DNA of 64,000 bases from the NCBI RefSeq assembly GCF_963169125.1, contig NC_084802.1, positions 112,534,903 through 112,598,902 of the forward strand, given 5' to 3'. The position numbers and the translations under genes were made by a program. Position 1 is the first letter of the stretch. Each line of letters opens with the position of its first letter. The notes below the pieces were generated by a model, which saw nothing but the letters and a program-made list of their open reading frames with translations, was not told the origin of the DNA and ran no database searches. The stretch is from Humulus lupulus. Lineage: Eukaryota > Streptophyta > Magnoliopsida > Rosales > Cannabaceae. This document shows, piece by piece, positions 22,260 to 33,075 of the stretch.

Positions 22260-22520
22260 CGACATTCTATGACTGTCGGCATTGAACTTTTATTAATTGT
22301 CGGCGTTAGGGTCAATAGCGACACCTTTTAACTATCGGCATTGGTCTCGAATTAACTGTCGGCGTTGGGTTCAATAGCGACACATTTTAACTGTCGGCAT
22401 TGGTCTCGAATTAACTGTCGGCGTTGGGTTCAATAGCGACACATTTTAACTGTTGGCATTGGTCTCGAATTAACTGTCGGCGTTGGGGTCAATAGCGACA
22501 GTCAAAAGCAACGGTGACAG
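22260..22520. repeat. Right subterminal array of the CACTA element, 59-bp unit
   Basis: GCGACAC recurs with GACAC starting at 22320, 22379 and 22438, and GACAG at 22497, 59 bp apart. Each unit holds ATTAACTGTCGGCG, the reverse complement of the left-array word CGCCGACAGTTAAT, so the two arrays face each other. Confidence 0.88.
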
Positions 22521-23332
22521 TTATTAGCTATCGGCGTTGGTCTCTATGCCTATAGTTTTTAAGTGTCGGCGTAGAGTCCCGCTAAGCAATTACTACAGTC
22601 AACAGAGTTGACTGTCGTGGTTGGGTGTCGGGAAAGCCCAGTTTTGTAGTAGTGTTATTTCACCCTAACTCAAGCACTAAGGGATCTCTCACAGATTATA
22701 GGAAATGCTTTCTGGAATTATCAAGCCTCAAGGTGTTTCTAGCCAAGTGCTCTAATGGATAGAAATATTGTGTCTTACAAGTGAGCATTAGGCTCCTATT
22801 TATAGAGTTTTGAGACACCCTTTGAATTTCAAATTCCATCAACCCCCATGGTTGTTACCAATGATTAATTGGATGTTTTATGGAATTAAAATAGAGATTT
22901 GGGAGTTACTTGGCTGTTGGAAACGTTCAAAATTGGATAAAAACCGAATTTGTATGAAGCTGTCAGCCACTAGGGCCGCGACGCTTGTTTCAAGCGATGT
23001 GGCCCTTGGTCATTTTCAGCAACCAATTTTTTAGTTTTTTCCAAAATGTTTCAATTTATTCCCACATGATTTTGTAACTTCCATACACAATATGGGAGTT
23101 AAAATCACATCTCTATCAGCCATTTCTCATATGACTTTAAGAAATTCATCTTAATATTGTGTAACAACAAATCTACACAATAATGGGTAATATTTAGGAG
23201 TTACAATATGTTACATGTTTGGATATTTCACATATATCCAAATAATGTAACTCTCTATTATAAGTTACAATATGTGGCACTCTATGTCACATTTATTTAA
23301 TCTAAGACATTATATTATAAAATAATATAACA

Positions 23333-23722
23333 GATTGGAGATGGGAAAAGATTACTATGGATTTTGTAGTTGGATTTCCAAAGACTTCTAAACAGCATGA
23401 TGTTATTTGAGTTATAGTAGACCGATATACCAAATCATAATACTTTCTTCCAGTATGCATGACTTATACTATGGAGCAATGGGCTAAACTATATGTTCAA
23501 GAGATTGTTAGATTACATGGAGTGCCAATATCGATAATTTGAGATCGGGATGCTGGATTCACTTCATTGTTTTGGGAAAGTTTGCCAAAAACCTTGGGCA
23601 CAAGATTCAAGTTTACTACGACATATCACCCTCAATCTGGTGGACAATCGGAAAGGACCATTCAAACTCTTGAAGATATTCTTCAAGCTTATGTCTTATA
23701 TTCTCATGGATTATGGGATAAG
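23333..23722 (+). pseudogene. Integrase core of chromovirus#1, second piece
   Basis: Resumes after the solo LTR: WRWEKITMDFVVGFPKTSK (about 23337) supplies the first catalytic D, ISIIxDRDAGFTSLFWESLP (about 23530) the second, and YHPQSGGQSERTIQTLE (about 23625) the E. Stops are present at the V and at IIxDRD. It is cut again at 23722 within ...SHGLWDK. Confidence 0.85.
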
Positions 23723-25570
23723 TGTTGGATTACTTATACATGATCTTTATTTATTTTCATGTATATCTAATATTAAAAAAATTAATACGAGATAGCCTAA
23801 AACATGGTTCTAAAATTGAATTCAAAGAGAAACAAAGAATAGAATACTTATAGTATACGCAGCGGAATGAAACAGTCATTTCTTCAGTTTCTCTAACTCT
23901 TGTATCCTCTCTGTCGCAGAGTATTATCAAGAAACTGAACCGATCTTCTATTTTCTTCACAATATTCCAATGTATCCTTAGAACCACCTAGACTAGTGTG
24001 GGAAATTCTCAACACATGAGATAGATATAGATAGAAGAAGAGAAAATAACAAAGAGGCTTGTAAAAGGACTTGTGTTTAGAGAGAATCTAAAACTATCAA
24101 AAAATCTGACTTGTGACTTATGTTTTGACTTCTCTCTAAGAACTCATTTTATAGACTCAATTAGAGCATTTAATTTAATTAAAAAATCAATAAAATAATA
24201 GACATTTTGAAGCCCTGGGTCGAAATTATCATGGGCTTTAGGCCCGTGAAATTTCCCATTTGATTATAAGCCAATTGGACTTAAAATCAAGGCCTGTATT
24301 ATTTTCTATTGATTTAATTAATTAAATAATTATTTAAATCCTTTATCAAATTAATTATTTATAATTTGAACCTTGATTTAAAATTATTCATTAATTTAGA
24401 TACCAATTTATCTTAATTAATAAATCTGCCATAATTTCTCTTTTCTTCTCAAAATTACACAACTCTATGAAACTATCCAAAATTGACCTGGTCAACTTTG
24501 ATAATTCTAATTGATAATTAAATCAATTAACTGAGACTATCTAGATGATTTTATCCAAGGTACAATGGGGACCATGGGCCTATGAAATCAAGCTCCAATA
24601 AATTATCATAAATCTAACAAATAAATTTACTAACTTATTAACTCCTCGTGACTCCACTATAGACTCGGAATTGCACTATTGAATTCATAGAACGCTCTGT
24701 AACAAATATAGATACGCTATTAATTATCCATTGTTACAACCATAATAGTCACTCAATCCTCTATAGACGGTCTACAATGAGATAGGACTAAAATATCGTT
24801 TTACCCCTCATTGTATTTTATCCTTAAAACACTTAGTTCCTTGTAAATGATATTTCAGTAAACTAATTTAATTATTGAAATGAGATCTCTATCATTTAAC
24901 ACCTTGAACCAAACTAAAAGGAAACCATCGTTTCACTTCTTCATTAGAAGTTATAGATGTTCATATCTATGATTAACACTCCCACTCAATTATACTACCG
25001 GGTTCCCAAGATGCAAGTATGGGCTAGTCCGTAGGGAAAGCTCGTAACGAACAAGTCAAAGAACTCAAATAATACAATCAGTTAGAATACTAACCATTTA
25101 GAATTGAGATTGAATTGACCTATGGTCAACTATATGATTTGACTAGAATAGATAATAATGATATGTTTACTTATCTTATCAACTGTCAATATCGGTCCGG
25201 TCCGATATAACAAATACATCTGATCTTATCTACTTTGCTAATGTTCTGGAAAGAACATAACATTGTAATGTGTAAGTAGATCATATCGTAGATTGGTAAG
25301 TTAGTGTAAATCCGGTGCACCGACTAATCTTAGGACTAAATTATTTTGAACATATAATCATATTTATATTCCACTGTGATTACGTCACTATAAATAATAT
25401 TAGCTATATGCTCGGGATTTAATAGAAGTTTATATTAAATAAATAATCATGAAAATAAAACATGTGAGCAAAGTGATTGACCAACTCAAAAAATGATTTC
25501 TATTCTTTTATTGTTAATAAAATGAGATTACAAAGAATTTGGGTTTTAATTAGAGCATAAAACCCCAACA
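23723..25570 (-). mobile_element. Second solo LTR (Ty1/copia-like, reverse orientation, 1848 bp)
   Basis: On the - strand it runs from TGTTGGGGTTTTATGC (25570) to ...AGTAATCCAACA (23723). Flanks are ATAAG (23718-23722) and ATACG (25571-25575), a duplication with one change. Integrase continues on both sides (LWDK / YLCLIEFSYNNNFQAT). It contains words shared with the copia LTR at 62893 (e.g. TTTATTGGAGCTTGA near 24600), which supports LTR identity and orientation. Confidence 0.8.
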
Positions 25571-25645
25571 ATACGTACTTATGTCTGATAGAGTTTTCTT
25601 ATAACAACAATTTTCAAGCAACACTATGTAATTAAAAGGAGATGG
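25571..25645 (+). pseudogene. Integrase of chromovirus#1, third piece
   Basis: Reads YLCLIEFSYNNNFQATLC, matching the chromoviral LIEFSYNNSYHSS block, then breaks before the hairpin insertion. Confidence 0.75.
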
Positions 25646-26117
25646 CAATTCAAATAAAAGTGTTGTCCCATGTAACACAGGGGATGAAAATTGTTGTGCA
25701 AGTGTCGTTACATGAGACAACATGTTGTAGAAAAACGTTGTGCCATGTAGTACATGAGACAACATAATATTTTGAATTGTTATCCAATGACGTCTTCTAA
25801 CTGTAAGAAAATTTCACCTAGACAACAATTTTTTTGAGACTAATGTATCATACTTAGAAAATGGGAGTACTTTTCCATATTTGAAACCACAATATTCATT
25901 CAAAATTTCTTGTATAATGACTATATAATGCATACAAATTCAACAAAATTTAGTATATTATAAAACTAAAGTTACAAGATCAAAATGTATACTTTATGCC
26001 TTAACTATGTAAATACATCATTGTCTTAACTATGTAATTATCCTTGTCTTATCCATGTAAATACATGCCTTAACTATAATTTTTTTTTTTTTTATTCTAA
26101 TTTCAAAATTTACCCTA
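25646..26117. mobile_element. Small insertion with a 134-bp hairpin, type unknown
   Basis: Integrase breaks after FQATLC and resumes at EMLYGRKC (about 26118). The left part 25646-25779 is an imperfect inverted repeat: CAATTCAAA...GTTGTCCCATGT against ACATGAGACAAC...TTTGAATTG. The rest is AT-rich with a T run and repeats of CTTAACTATGTAA (about 26000-26070). Ends and target duplication could not be fixed; a MITE is likely. Confidence 0.45.
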
Positions 26118-26664
26118 AGAAATGTTATATGGTAGAAAATGCAAGTCACCAATTCATTGAGATGAAATGAGAGAAAGAAAGTATCTTGGTCCAATTCTTG
26201 TCAGAAGGACTACTAAAGCAGTGGAGAGGATGTGGAATTCAATATTGGGGACAAGGTCTTTCTGAATATAGCCCCTATGAAAGGAGCAATGAGGTTTGGA
26301 AAGAAAGGGAAGTTAAGCCCAAGATTTATTGGACCCTTAAAGGTATTAGAAAAGTGGGAAACGTAGCCTATAAACTGGCATTATCGACATCATTGTCGAA
26401 TGTCCACGATGTTTTTCATGTATCATTATTGAGAAAATATGTTCCAGATCCCTCACATGTGCTGAACTACGAGCCAATAAAAGTTGAACAAGAACTAACA
26501 TATGAGGAAAAACCATTGAATATTCTTGACAAAAAAGAGAAATAGTTGAGATATAAGGAGATTTCATTAGTTAAGGTGTTGTCGAAAAGTTCTAATATTG
26601 AGGAAACGACATGGGAACGAGAAGATGAAATGAGATCCAAAAACCCAGAGTTATTTGAGTAAGC
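26118..26664 (+). pseudogene. Integrase C-terminus and chromodomain of chromovirus#1
   Basis: EMLYGRKCKSPIH (stop) DEMRERKYLGPILVRRTTKA (about 26120-26215), a deletion, then a PMKGAMRFGKKGKLSPRFIGP-like block broken by frameshift (about 26272-26335). VGNVAYKLALSTSLSNVHDV and FHVSLLRKYVPDPSHVL (about 26358-26465) are the usual GPY/F region. After a TAG at 26543-26545, VKVLSKSSNIEETTWERE (about 26573) is the chromodomain end, closing ...NPELFE at TAA 26662. The chromodomain would target the element to marked chromatin. Confidence 0.85.
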
Positions 26665-26698
26665 AATTTTCGAGGACGAAATTTTTATAAGGTGTGGA
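26665..26698 (+). other. Polypurine tract region of chromovirus#1
   Basis: TTTTCGAGGACGAAATTTTTATAAGGTGTGGA, the classic chromovirus tail (GAGGACGAAATT...AAGG) before the LTR start TGATAGTAGCACCCC at 26699. The usual run of G is worn. Confidence 0.6.
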
Positions 26699-28347
26699 TG
26701 ATAGTAGCACCCCTGTTTGCATTACATATCAAACAATATTTATAATTTTATCATATGCATATTTTTATAAGCATTTTCATAGATAAGTATATAAGTTTGT
26801 ATATGATTTTTATGTGTATGTTCAATATTATTGACCTTGTGTCATTTGAGTTATCTTATTATGGGTGTTTTATGTGCTCAAGATATGAGAAATTATGAAA
26901 AGTATGGAAAAGGCATGAATCAAGTAAGAAAATTGAGATAAATAAGTCAAAAGATGTTAAACGGTGAAAAATAGTATAGTGTTGATTACTAGCATTTTGG
27001 GGTAAAATTTAGTATTAGTGAATTGACCAAATATATTTGAGGTATGATAAGGGTCTCATTGATGATCTAAAATTAGTTTTAGAACCTTTGGATTAAGTCT
27101 TGATGAGAGGTATACAAAATTAGTGGTTAATGCACAAAGTCAAAATGAGCTTAGCATAAGTGGATTACGCTCGATCGGGTAAGCATAACTATTGGGTCTA
27201 AACTCATATGGACATAAAATTTGGTGCAAGTGTTTTACACATATTGAAATGTATCTGTCTAATCATTAGGAACTCATATGGACCTTAAATTATTGCAGTG
27301 ATATGGATTTTATAAGTAAAAAATTTAGGTGATAAGGTGAAAGTTGTTAAATTTTGATACAATAAAGCAAAATCATTGAAAATAAATAATTATCATCATC
27401 CTTACCCATTTACCATGACCTAGAATATGAAAAACATAATGAAAAGAAAACCAAAAACATTTCTTAGACGACTTGAAGAGATTCTAAGGAGTTCCAAGTG
27501 AAACTGAAGCCAAAGAAGTGGATTAAGCTTAGTTTTGCATTTTATGGTAAGTTCATGTACTTGGGAGTTAGATCACATTTTTGAATTTTTATAAAAGCTT
27601 AAATATGAAGTTTTATCTTTGTTAAGATATTTCTTGGTGGTTTCCAAGTGCTTTGAGGTTTAGAAAAGTTATAAGAGAATGTTTCTGCTGAAAAGTTGCT
27701 CGGTAAGTAAAATTTTGTGTTTTATGAGGATTTTGTGGTTCTTGGAGTAAAATCTAATTATTGGTGATTTGATTTAGTTTATAAGAGGTTGAATATATTT
27801 ATAAATTTTAGAATAGATGTGGAGACTCATTTAATTTGGGTAATGATTTTGAAAGTTAGATTTGTATCAAAATCGGTATATGGTAGTTTTGGGATGAATT
27901 ACGTTGGTATTGGGATATGTTATCATAGCAGGTTATTTGATGTTGATTAATGATTGATTTTGATATTTAGGGATAGGTAAAAATTAAGGGGATACTCTGT
28001 CAAAATTTCTCCAAGTGACTAAGATAAATCTAACGCTTGCTCTAAGTGGTTTAAGGCATTTTAGGCATGATTTGGATATAAAATTTGATATGATGTTTTA
28101 TGGATATTTTTAAATGATATTTTAATGCCTTGCTGCAATTATTATCGTATGAAATTAGGTATTATAAGTGTTGAAATTTCTTATGGTCATGATTATAATA
28201 TTATGAGGATTTTGGAATTTTTCTAAAGGATTAAAGCATTGTCCTATGTTTATATATATGACATTAAAGATACTAAGAAAAAACATATGTTTGAAATGAT
28301 GTGAAATTCTGGCCATTGGGTTTTTCTCTCGTGACCTTTCTTCTCCC

Positions 28348-29709
28348 ATGGCAAAGAAGAAGAAATCTGTGAGGAAACCGGTGACAAGAGATGATGATCA
28401 TGGTCTGCCTTCAATCCAAAGTTTGAAAGCTCCAATAGAAGATGTGCGGGAAGAGGAATTCAGTGAGAGTGATACTCAGGTTCAGGATAAAACACGATCA
28501 GAGCCAGATTTGGGAATGACTGAGAATAAGATTGTTCAAGATGGAGAACCGATTATAGCTGGGTCATCTTCTACTAGCTGGGCGGATAAAATGGAAAGTG
28601 GAGACTATCAATCGTCGGCACAAAAGCATTGGAATCAGTTTAATACGAGTAAGCTATCCTTCAGTGATCAGAAATTAGACTATGCTGAACCTCTAATTAA
28701 GGATAGAAAGAGGATTGCAATGATTGATGAGGATGAAGTTAGAATCGAGTCAGCTAACTGGGACTCAGCAGTCATTTGTATGGTGCTAGGGGCTAACCCT
28801 CCATTGCCGGTTTTTGAAGGTTTCATGAAGAGAGTTTGGGGTCACCTAGGGATTGCTCAAATTGCAAGAATGTTCATGGGTCTGGTAATGGTAAAATTTA
28901 ATGATGAGGCTACTCGCAGTCATGTGTTGGAAAATGGCAGTCTTCATTTTGACAGAAAACCAGTGATTGTTCGACCTTGGACAACAGATTTAAATGCGAT
29001 TCGGTTGGTTCGCTCAGTGCCGTTATGGATTAGATTGCATGACCTTGGTCTTCAATATTGGGGCAACAACTGCCTTAGTGCTCTAGTGAGCACTATAGAT
29101 AAGCCGATTATGGTTGATAAGTTCACTCAAGAGAGAACTAGAGTTCAATTTGCTAGAGTGCTGGTAGAGATGGAACTTTCAGATAATCCTCCTAGGGTTA
29201 TTCATTACATGAATGAATTTGGTCAGCTTGTGGAGCAAGGGGTGGAGTATGAGTGGTTACTAGTCAAATGTAAAAATTGTGGAAATTATGGACATGTTAT
29301 TACTGATTGTCGCAAGGATCAGAAGGGCCAAATGGATCCAAAGGTTACTGAGCCTAGTTGTTCTCAGGTTTAGGAAAGGGAGAAGAATAATCAGTTAATT
29401 TCTTCAACAACGGCAAAGGCCACATATCAGGTTGTGACTACTATGGCTGGACAGGGAAAATCTTCAAGAAACAAGGAGATGGTTGAGGATTTAAAAGCTG
29501 ATCAGGGACAAGATTCAAAGAGTAAGTGGCACACGCCTAAGAAATCAGGGAGTCTGCATAGAAGTGGTCAAAGGGGTGGAAACAGTAGTTTGAATGGTCA
29601 TAAAGATGAGGTACAGGATAAGAATTTGACAAACTTATTTGGGGTCCTTCAGGAACAGGCAGAGGGAATAGAAGATGGCAAGGGTAATATGCAAACTTCT
29701 TATGGATAA
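28348..29709 (+). pseudogene. LINE ORF1 (gag-like RNA-binding protein), one in-frame stop
   Basis: 341 codons from ATG 28348 to TAG 29371-29373, then open in the same frame to 29709. It starts MAKKKKSVRKP, basic. Residues about 130-300 match the plant LINE ORF1 domain (DUF4283-like: WDSAVICMVLGANPPLPVFE ... RPWTTDLNAIRLVRSVPLWI). CKNCGNYGHVITDC at about residue 310 is a CCHC knuckle. A single changed codon accounts for the stop; the total would be about 453 residues. It would bind LINE RNA for retrotransposition. Confidence 0.85.
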
Positions 29710-32700
29710 TTGCAATATTCTTTGCTGGAATATTAGGGGATTGAATAATCCGAAAAAACAAGAAGCTGTGTTAGATACCTATAGTAAGAATAAGATTGGA
29801 ATTTGAGCTATTTTAGAGAATAAAATGAAGGTTAGTAGAGTGCAGGAAGTAATGGATAATAAATTTAGGAACTAAGATTACTATACTAGTCCGGTGATTG
29901 AGGGAAGGATTTTGATTATATGGAGGAAAGTTTTTGTCAAAGTGAGTGTGTTAGAGGAGAATGCTCAGTTTGTTCACTGCCTTGTTAAAATGTCTGGTCA
30001 CAAAAGCTCCTTTAATATTACATTTGTCTATGGCAGAAATACTTTGGAAGAGAGGAAGACTTTATGGAATGGTTTAGCTCAAATAGTTTGTTCGGCTAAC
30101 CCATGGATGGTTCTCGGGGACTTTAATGCAATTTTTATAGCTAGAGGAAGAAATGGAGGAAAATCATTGTCTTCTACAGAAATTGTTGATTCATCTCAGT
30201 GGCTGTCTAAGTCTAGTTTGAAAGCTCTTAAGAGTACGGGTTCGTTTTATACTTGGACTAACAATCAAGATGGAGATGCTAGAATCTATTCTAAAATAGA
30301 TCATGCGTTCATTAATGAGGAGTTGTTAGATGGTTTTCCTAATACCACTGCTGTCTTTAAATGGGAGCCATACTCAGATCACTGTGCTTGTACTATCTCT
30401 ATTTTTCCTGTGGAGGATTTGGGTATTAAGCCTTTTAGATTTTACAATTTCTGGACTGAGCATAGGAATTTTAAGCAGTTGGTTTTAGACAACTGGAAGT
30501 AGCCATTGAAAGGAAGAGGGCTGAAGGTTATTTATCTAAAGACAATGAGATTAAAGCATAAATTGAAGAGATTTAATTTGGGCTGTTTTGGAGATTTGGG
30601 AATCAAGTTTCAATCAGCCAAAATTGATTATCATGAAGCAATGTTCCAAGCTCAACTTCAGCCTAATAATGTTACAATCCAAGACAGTGTCAAGCTATCA
30701 TCGGAAGAATTCAAGAGAAAATGTATCATACCTTTTTGACTCAAAGAAGCAAAATTAATTGGCTGCGACAGGGGGACATGAATAAAGCATTTTTTCATGC
30801 TTGCTTGAAGAAGCGTAAGGAGGCTAATAGAATAGCTACCTTTGTTAATGAGCAAGGGAGAGTGGTGGATAGTTATCCTGAAGTTGTGTCTCACTTTTTG
30901 AGCCATTTTAGGGGAATAATGGGAAGTCCTAGTTCTGTTACCAAGGAGATAAACAGGACGTATATTTCTATGGGGGATAAGCTGTCTTTGGATCAACAGC
31001 TTATGTTACTGAGTCCATTCACGCATAAGGAGATCAGGGAGGCAATGTTCAGCATTTCTAGTATTAAATCTCCGGGGCCAGACGGATATGGTTCAGTGTT
31101 TTTTAAGGAGATGTGGCAGGAAATTGGAGATGAAATTAGTAGTGTTGTTCAGCATTTATTTGAGACAGGGTTCATACCTGAGGAGTTATTGAATACATCT
31201 TTGTCATTGATTCCTAAAGTCGATAGTCCGAATAGAGCAGTTGATTATAGACCGATTGCTTGCTGTTCTACTCTTTACAAATGTGTTTCAAAGCTTATCT
31301 GTAGTCATTTAGCTAAAGTGCTTCCTGTTTTGGTTCATACTAACCAAGGAGCGTTTATACACGGAAGATCAATTGCTCATAATGTTCTAATCTGTCAAGA
31401 TCTTATTAAGTACTATAATAGATAGGTAGTTTCCCCAAGATGTGCGATAAAAATCGATATTAGTAAAGCCTATGATACAATTGACTAGAGGTTTATTGAG
31501 GAGCTCTTAAAGGCTTTATGTTTCCCAGCCAGATTTATAGGTTGGATAATGACTTGTCTGTGCAAAACTTCTTATTCACTAATATTGAATGGAAGGATTC
31601 AAGGTCGGTTTAGAGGTGAAAAGGGTCTTCGCCAAGGGGATTCGATTTCTTCTCTTTTATTTGTTCTAGTGATGGATTATCTGACTCGTAGCCTCCAATT
31701 TGCAGCTCAGAATTCAGTTTTTAGATTTCACCCCATGTGTAAGAACCTCAAGCTTATTAGCTTATGCTTTGCTGACGACTTACTTATTTTCTGTAAAGGA
31801 TCTCTGTCCTCAGTTCAGGTGATAAAGGAGGTGCTTAGGGAATTTAGTTCTGTCACAGGATTCCATTTAAATGAGAACAAATCCCAGATTTTTTTTGGAG
31901 ACATTTCTGAGGCTAATAAAAGGATTTTGACTGCTGAAATGAATCTGTCAGAGGGAATATTTCCCCTAAAGTATCTTGGTCTGCCAATGAGACCAACCAA
32001 GTGGAAGCATGAGGACTATGATGTCATTATTCAGAAAATCAACAGGAATCTTCACACTTGGGCTAGTAGGCATCTGTCTTATGCCGGTAGAATGCAATTG
32101 ATTCACTCTGTTCTTTTTGGATTAAGGAACTATTGGATGAGTATCTTTGTTCTCCCCCAAAGCATCATAAAAGAAATTGAAAGACTTTGTCGTGGGTTCC
32201 TCTGGGGAGTCAATGGGAATAGATGTAAGATTCATTTGGCTTCTTGGGATAAGGTTTGTTTGCCTAAGGCTCTAGGGGGGCTCAGATTTAGAAATGGTCA
32301 AAAGTGGAATCATGCTATTTTGGCCAAGTTTATTTGGGCTATATCTGAGAAAGTTGACCTTCTGTGGGTGAAATGGATAAACTCCATTTACTTAAAAGGA
32401 GCTAATTTCTGGTCCTATAATCTTCCCCTAGATACCAGCTGGTACTGGCAAAAGTTGTGTAACCTTAGGGGCAAATATAACAGGGAAGAGATTATGGCAG
32501 CTAGTGTATCAGGAAAATTTTTTCCTGCCATAATTTATTCCAACTCTCTTCACTATCAGCAGGTGGACTATTACAAGGCTGTTTGGTGTAAGCTATCTCT
32601 GCCTAAGCATAGATTTCTGCTTTGGCAAGTAGTCAATACTCATCTGTTTACTCTTGACAATCTGTGTCGGTTCAAAGTGCATATAGACTCACCTTTGTGC

Positions 32701-33075
32701 CCTGTTTGTGGTGAGTTTGATGAGAGTCATTCCCATCTCTTTTTTTATTGTTCATTGTCTAAGCAGGTGTTGGCTCAGGTATTTGACTGGTTAGATGGGA
32801 ATATATGGCCTGCTGAGTTTGACAGTTGGAGAGCTTGGTTACCCAGCAGGAAAACTGAGTTCATTCATCAGCTTGCAGTTATGATTCTAGCTGCTTCTGT
32901 TTACAGCATTTGGAGGAATCGTAACAACTGCATATTTGAGTTATCTTCTAAATCTGCAGTGAGTATAGCTTCAGAAATTAAGGTTGTTCTTCATCATCGG
33001 TTGTTCAGTGTTCAAAAGCATAAACTTTTTGCTAAGGAGGATCGATTTATCTCTCAGTTTGCTGTCTCAGCTTGA
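29702..33075 (+). pseudogene. LINE ORF2: endonuclease, reverse transcriptase, zinc-binding tail
   Basis: Starts at ATG 29702 (overlaps the end of ORF1) with CNILCWNIRGLNNPKKQEAV, the start of an APE-type endonuclease. WMVLGDFNAI (about 30105) and SDHCACTISIF (about 30375) are its further blocks. RT: SPGPDGYGSVFFKEMW (about 31070), SLSLIPKVDSPNRAVDYRPI (about 31200), LRQGDSISSLLFVLVMDYL (about 31625) and FADD in CFADDLLIF (about 31768). The C-terminal zf-RVT region WCKLSLPKHRFLLWQVV...CPVC...H...C spans 32585-32755. Stops lie at about 29804, 29872, 30500, 31423 and 31485, with a frameshift at about 30725. No RNase H domain is seen. Confidence 0.9.

Larger units (their letters stand above)
18050..22654. 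mobile_element. Non-autonomous CACTA (En/Spm-like) transposon, 4605 bp
   Basis: Left end CACTACTACAAAAACGTGA at 18050; right end mirrors it, ...GTTTTGTAGTAGTG at 22654. The first 13 bases of the inverted repeat are perfect and similarity continues to about 28. The 3-bp duplication TTA flanks it (18047-18049 and 22655-22657). Subterminal repeat arrays occur at both ends. The interior is AT-rich and has no transposase that I can recognise, so it depends on a helper element. Confidence 0.92.
17649..23332 (-). mobile_element. Solo LTR (Ty1/copia-like, reverse orientation) split by a CACTA element
   Basis: Begins TGTTAGG at 17649 and ends ATAACA at 23332, flanked by the exact 5-bp duplication GATTG (17644-17648 and 23333-23337). 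Without the CACTA element it is about 1.08 kb with no coding region, so a solo LTR. Read on the - strand it has CTATAAATAGGAGCC (about 22805-22790), a normal LTR TATA box, which sets the orientation. Taking it out restores the integrase frame ...QIQDWRWEKITMDF. The superfamily is inferred from the LTR style only. Confidence 0.82.
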
